Assembly (NCBI GenBank): GCA_937138955.1
Contig: CAKZPJ010000038.1
Coordinates: 1-8,874, forward strand
DNA: 8,874 nt
Direction: 5' to 3'
From: an uncultured Flammeovirgaceae bacterium
GTDB taxonomy: Bacteria; Bacteroidota; Bacteroidia; Cytophagales; Cyclobacteriaceae
Both the position numbers and the translations under genes were made by a program. A model generated the notes under the pieces. It saw only the letters and a program-made list of their open reading frames with translations. It ran no database searches and had not been told where the DNA came from. How positions within the stretch are numbered: position 1 is the first letter of the stretch; every line of letters begins with the position of its first letter. Below, in pieces: positions 5,415 through 8,874 of this stretch.

Positions 5415-8400
5415 TTACAGTCCGATGTTAACGCCCAGTGTGAACGTACGAGACGGAGGATAAATACCCCGATCTACTCCAATGTCCAGGTTACGATTGT
5501 CCGACTGATGGTTTTGTAAGCCTACTTCGGGGTCCATTCCTTCGTAGGGAGTAATGACAAACAAGTTTTGGGCTTGCGCGTATACCCGCAAGTTGATTCG
5601 CTCACTAATCTGGCTGGGGAGCGTATAGCCGATTTGCAGGTTTCTAAGCTTGACAAAGGAAGCATCCTGCACAAAGTAGGAAGAAGGCCGGGCATTGCGG
5701 TTAGGATCGTCTAGCGATAAACGCGGCACATCTGCTCCAGCATTCTCGGGCGTCCAAGCTCCCAATGTTCGTTCGTTCCGGTTGTAGGCCGACAGGTTAA
5801 AAAAGTCGCCGTAGTAGCGGGTCAGATCGTACACTTGGTTTCCTTCCGAGCCAAAGAAGAACAGCGAAATATCAAAGGCTTTGTAATTAGCGCCCACCGT
5901 GATTCCGTAGGTAAAATCGGGGTGGGGCGAGCCGATGAAGGTACGATCCTCGTCGTCAATTACTCCGTCTTCGTTTACGTCGCGAAAGATAAGGTCGCCG
6001 GGTTGTGCTCCTTCCTGTTGGGCATGGTTGCTAATTTGTTCCGTAGACTGGAAGATGCCAATCGCATCGTGACCGTAGAACGAGGCAATGGGTTGGCCGA
6101 CATCCGAACGCGATACTTCCTGATTGAAGTTGGTGGTGTGCAATGCCGAACGGGGAACGGATAAGAAATCAATATCCTCCGGTAGATCCACCAGTTCGTT
6201 CTGGATAGCCGCAAAATTGAGATCAACGTGCCAGGAAAAATCTTGCGAGCGATCATCCTGGTAGCTCGCGTAGAATTCAAAGCCAGAATTTTCCATAGCC
6301 CCTACATTATCCCAGATCGTCTGATTCGTGCCACCGGCTACCGGAGGCAACGGACGCTCTACCAGCAAGTCTTCGGTGCGTTTGTAGAAATAATCAGCCC
6401 CGGCCACTAGGCGGTTTTCCCACAAAGTAACGTCTACCCCGACGTTGGTTTGGGTGGTAGTTTCCCACTTTAAATCAGGATTAGCATTACGGGTTTCGGT
6501 AAAGCCCTGTCGCACACTGTTCTGTCCCCCGCCGATGGCGTAATTGGAATAAAACGGATTAGTAGCAAAGCTGGAAATAGTAGAAAAGGGCGGAATATCC
6601 TGGTTACCGTTTTGCCCGTAACCTACTCGTAGCTTTAGCTGGTTAATCGCCGGTACATTAAAGAAGTCTTCCTCCGAGATGCGCCACCCCGCCGAAATTG
6701 CCGGGAAACTGCCCCACTTGTCGTCACCTAAGCGGGATGAACCATCGCGCCTCAGGGTAAACGACAGTAGGTAACGCTGGTCAAACTCATAATTGAACTT
6801 TCCGAAGTACGAAAATAGTGACCATTCCAGTGCGTCTCCGGTATTACGTTGGTCGGCACCATCACCGCCATCCAGGTACTGAAAATTAGGTTCATCGTAG
6901 GGGAAACCTACTCGCGAAGCGCTAAAGCCCTCCCGATAGGAGTTCACCGATTCTATTCCGACCAAAACATCCACGGAGTGTTGCCCAAAATCTTTTAAGT
7001 AATTAAGCGTATTTGACCACACCCAGTCAGTACTAAAGTTGTTTTGAGTAGAGAGATTACTGGCCAGCCGCTGGCTCAGAATATCGCTGTACTGAGGGGC
7101 AAAATTACGGGAGTTAAAATTAGTATAGCTTAGTCCGAAGTTAGTCCGGAACGTCAGTTCGTCTAACAACCGAACATCAGCGTAAGCGTTTCCGAACAGC
7201 CGTAGTGTCAGTTCCTGATTATCGCGGTTGCGGTACAGTTTGCCGAGTGGATTTTGTACGTCATTGAGAGGGTTACCTCCAAACTCGCCATTATTATCAC
7301 GCACGGGTACAATAGAAGGAAAGCGAAACGCATCATACACCACGCTACCCAGCACTGAATTGGTGGTAGTTTCCGTTTGCCACGAATGAGCTACCGAAAG
7401 GTTCTCGCCAATCGTTAACCAATCAACGGGCTTAAAATCGGTATTGATCCGGGCGGTTACGCGCTGGAAATCAGTGTGCTGCAAAATTCCTTCCTGATCG
7501 AAGAAACCAAGCGACAGAAACGAGTGTGCCTGCTCACTACCTTTGCCAAACTCCAAGAAATGCGATTGTATCAAAGCCGGCTCAAAAATCTCTTCTATCC
7601 AATCGGTGTTGGCTGAAGGAATAGTTTGCTCAGCATCTAAAAAGGCGGGAATCAATGGGTTAGCCCCATCACCATAAATGTCACTGGCGGGAGTGTTACC
7701 ATCGTTGCGGGTCGCTTGCCACAGCAAATCGCCGTATTCCTGCGCTCCCAGTTGATCAGGCAGGTTAAACGCCTGCTGTAATCCGGTGTAGGAACGTAAC
7801 TTAATGGCGGGTTCTTCGCTAGTACCTTTCTTCGTAGTAACAATTACCACTCCGTTGGCCGCCCGCGAACCGTAGATCGAGGCCGAAGAAGCATCCTTGA
7901 GCACCTGCATGGACTCAATATCATTGGGGTTAATTAAATTAATACCCGAAGTAGTCGGTACACCGTCAATGATATAGAGCGGATCATTATTACGAATGGT
8001 TCCGAAACCACGAATCCGAACAGCCGTATTGGCTCCCGGTGAGTTATCACTGATGACACTCACTCCGGCTATTTGACCTTCCAGCATCTCGTCAACCCCG
8101 GCGACCGGAAAGCTCTGAACATCCTCGATTTCTACCACCGATACTGCTCCGGTCAGGTCTTTTTTATCTTGGGTAGTGTAACCAGTTACGACGACTTCGG
8201 AAAGTTGAGCCGCATCGGTCATCATCTGTACATCAAAAGTAGATTGAGTACCGATGGTAATTTCTTGGGTTTCGTAGCCCACGAAAGAAAATACCAGCGT
8301 TTCCGCACTTTCCGGAACATCTAGTTGGAAGGCTCCATTGACGTTGGAGATCGTTCCTTGAGTTGTGCCTTTTACCAGAATGTTGACTCCGGGAATAGGG

Positions 8401-8525
8401 CTGCTCTCTTCATCAGTCACCGTACCACTGGCGGTACGTTCCTGGGCAAGCAGTACGTTTGCGTGAAAACAGAAGGTGGCAGATAAGATAAGTTGCCAGA
8501 TAGGTCTCGATAAAAAAACATCCAT
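5415..8525 (-). CDS. susC-like: SusC/RagA-family TonB-linked outer-membrane transporter
   Basis: This is an outer-membrane TonB-dependent channel that imports the ligand captured by the downstream SusD-like lipoprotein, powered by TonB-ExbBD. From the ATG at 8525 it is 1036 residues, normal for SusC. A TTG at 8558 would add 11 residues before the signal peptide and is not favoured. Parts in order: signal peptide about 1-27, ending VLLAQ; carboxypeptidase-regulatory-like beta-sandwich about 34-109 (GTVTDEESSPIPGVNILVKG ... FVGYETQEI); TonB box around LSEVVVTGY (108-116); plug about 119-234, with the SusC signatures VRIRGFGTIRNNDPLYIIDG and KDASSASIYGSRAANGVVIV; then a 22-strand-type barrel to the end. 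The C-terminus FTLGVNIGL closes the barrel in the usual way. No FecR-interacting N-terminal signalling domain (STN) is seen, so direct anti-sigma signalling is unlikely. It is the first gene of a two-gene unit. The substrate may be a polysaccharide, peptide or other oligomer and cannot be deduced. Confidence 0.96.
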   Translation of the reverse strand: MDVFLSRPIWQLILSATFCFHANVLLAQERTASGTVTDEESSPIPGVNILVKGTTQGTISNVNGAFQLDVPESAETLVFSFVGYETQEITIGTQSTFDVQMMTDAAQLSEVVVTGYTTQDKKDLTGAVSVVEIEDVQSFPVAGVDEMLEGQIAGVSVISDNSPGANTAVRIRGFGTIRNNDPLYIIDGVPTTSGINLINPNDIESMQVLKDASSASIYGSRAANGVVIVTTKKGTSEEPAIKLRSYTGLQQAFNLPDQLGAQEYGDLLWQATRNDGNTPASDIYGDGANPLIPAFLDAEQTIPSANTDWIEEIFEPALIQSHFLEFGKGSEQAHSFLSLGFFDQEGILQHTDFQRVTARINTDFKPVDWLTIGENLSVAHSWQTETTTNSVLGSVVYDAFRFPSIVPVRDNNGEFGGNPLNDVQNPLGKLYRNRDNQELTLRLFGNAYADVRLLDELTFRTNFGLSYTNFNSRNFAPQYSDILSQRLASNLSTQNNFSTDWVWSNTLNYLKDFGQHSVDVLVGIESVNSYREGFSASRVGFPYDEPNFQYLDGGDGADQRNTGDALEWSLFSYFGKFNYEFDQRYLLSFTLRRDGSSRLGDDKWGSFPAISAGWRISEEDFFNVPAINQLKLRVGYGQNGNQDIPPFSTISSFATNPFYSNYAIGGGQNSVRQGFTETRNANPDLKWETTTQTNVGVDVTLWENRLVAGADYFYKRTEDLLVERPLPPVAGGTNQTIWDNVGAMENSGFEFYASYQDDRSQDFSWHVDLNFAAIQNELVDLPEDIDFLSVPRSALHTTNFNQEVSRSDVGQPIASFYGHDAIGIFQSTEQISNHAQQEGAQPGDLIFRDVNEDGVIDDEDRTFIGSPHPDFTYGITVGANYKAFDISLFFFGSEGNQVYDLTRYYGDFFNLSAYNRNERTLGAWTPENAGADVPRLSLDDPNRNARPSSYFVQDASFVKLRNLQIGYTLPSQISERINLRVYAQAQNLFVITPYEGMDPEVGLQNHQSDNRNLDIGVDRGIYPPSRTFTLGVNIGL

Positions 8526-8874
8526 ATGTTTAGGGTATTTGGTAAGCGTTGCTAACAAAATATAGGACGTACGGAGGAGCCCGAAGACTCACGAAGGCCA
8601 AGTGAACGAATAGCCTAGTAGATTTCTCGTAAAGGTAGGGGAAGGATAGGTTTAGTTAGGTTACCAAACCTTTAACTCTAGGTTAAGAAAAGGTAACAGT
8701 GGAATAGCATAGACTGATGCGATCAAACGGGTAAGCGATTATCTTAACAGATGTTTTACTACCACTGCCAGTAGAAAATGAGTAATGGCGAAATAATTTA
8801 AGCAAGAATACTTTCAAGGGTAATTTCAAAATCATCCATGAAATACCGCCCCCGTAGCGGGTGAGCGAAGTCGT
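8526..8874. promoter_or_regulatory. Noncoding leader upstream of susC
   Basis: This 349-base stretch has no supportable gene on either strand. It should carry the susCD promoter. Minus-strand TATATTTTG (8564-8556) resembles the Bacteroidota -7 box TAnnTTTG but has three bases between TA and TTTG, and it lacks a correctly spaced TTG. It would give an untranslated leader of only about 25 bases. A nested palindrome lies at 8660-8697 and a short GC hairpin (CCCG-TAG-CGGG) at 8851-8861. No sigma factor, anti-sigma factor or hybrid sensor gene appears before the window ends. Confidence 0.4.
8660..8697. repeat. Nested inverted repeat upstream of susC
   Basis: The outer arms are GTTACC (8660-8665) and GGTAAC (8692-8697). 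The inner arms are TTAAC (8672-8676) and GTTAA (8682-8686), around a TCTAG loop. An internal loop of about 6 by 5 bases separates the two stems. A second, overlapping pairing AGGTTT/AAACCT (8648-8653 with 8666-8671) would compete with it. It lies about 135-165 bases before the susC start codon, so it could be an operator, an attenuator-like RNA switch, or the terminator of an upstream gene outside the window. Confidence 0.45.

Noticed and set aside
4774..8324. Plus- and minus-strand alternative frames within susC and susD
   Set aside because: They are shadows of long, clearly homologous coding sequences and show no protein family features.
8841..8874. Start of a tRNA, CRISPR unit or insertion sequence at the right edge
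   Set aside because: Only a 4-base-pair GC hairpin is visible. No cloverleaf, no repeated unit and no coding similarity can be seen before the window ends.

Overview
The window looks like chromosomal DNA of a member of the Bacteroidota, probably a Cytophagales-type environmental or marine bacterium. The main evidence is a SusC/SusD pair: a TonB-dependent porin with a carboxypeptidase-regulatory-like extension and its surface lipoprotein. Gene starts have no clear Shine-Dalgarno sequence, and the transposase relics resemble IS families common in that phylum. The genus assignment is inference; no rRNA or marker gene is present.

Layout. Bases 1-1640 are a graveyard of mobile elements. A minus-strand IS110-type recombinase relic (about 116-606) is spread over three frames and lacks its C-terminal half. 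A plus-strand IS66-type transposase relic (about 971-1632) is also spread over three frames, with its N-terminus and an internal block missing. A 17-base repeat occurs three times around the IS110 relic (99-115, 661-678 inverted, 779-795), and nested inverted repeats follow at 806-877. From 1676 on, the DNA is intact. It holds a minus-strand trans-sulfuration PLP enzyme (1676-2815) and, divergently, a plus-strand VTT/TVP38-TMEM64 family membrane protein (2938-3687). The minus-strand susC-susD pair follows (8525 down to 3721), with a 44-base gap between the two genes. A strong terminator hairpin (3675-3701) sits just past susD and overlaps the stop codon of the convergent membrane protein gene. 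The last 349 bases (8526-8874) are the noncoding leader of susC and carry a nested palindrome.

How the parts work together. SusC and SusD should form one outer-membrane uptake complex: SusD is the lid and ligand-capturing lipoprotein, and SusC is the TonB-driven channel. The terminator directly after susD means no hydrolase is co-transcribed downstream in this window, so the substrate cannot be read from context. The PLP enzyme and the membrane protein are separate housekeeping-type genes with no evident link to the uptake pair. I see no CRISPR array, tRNA, rRNA or clearly new multi-gene system. The least explained part is the 17-base repeat cluster around the IS110 relic, with a noncoding stretch just upstream of that relic's start.
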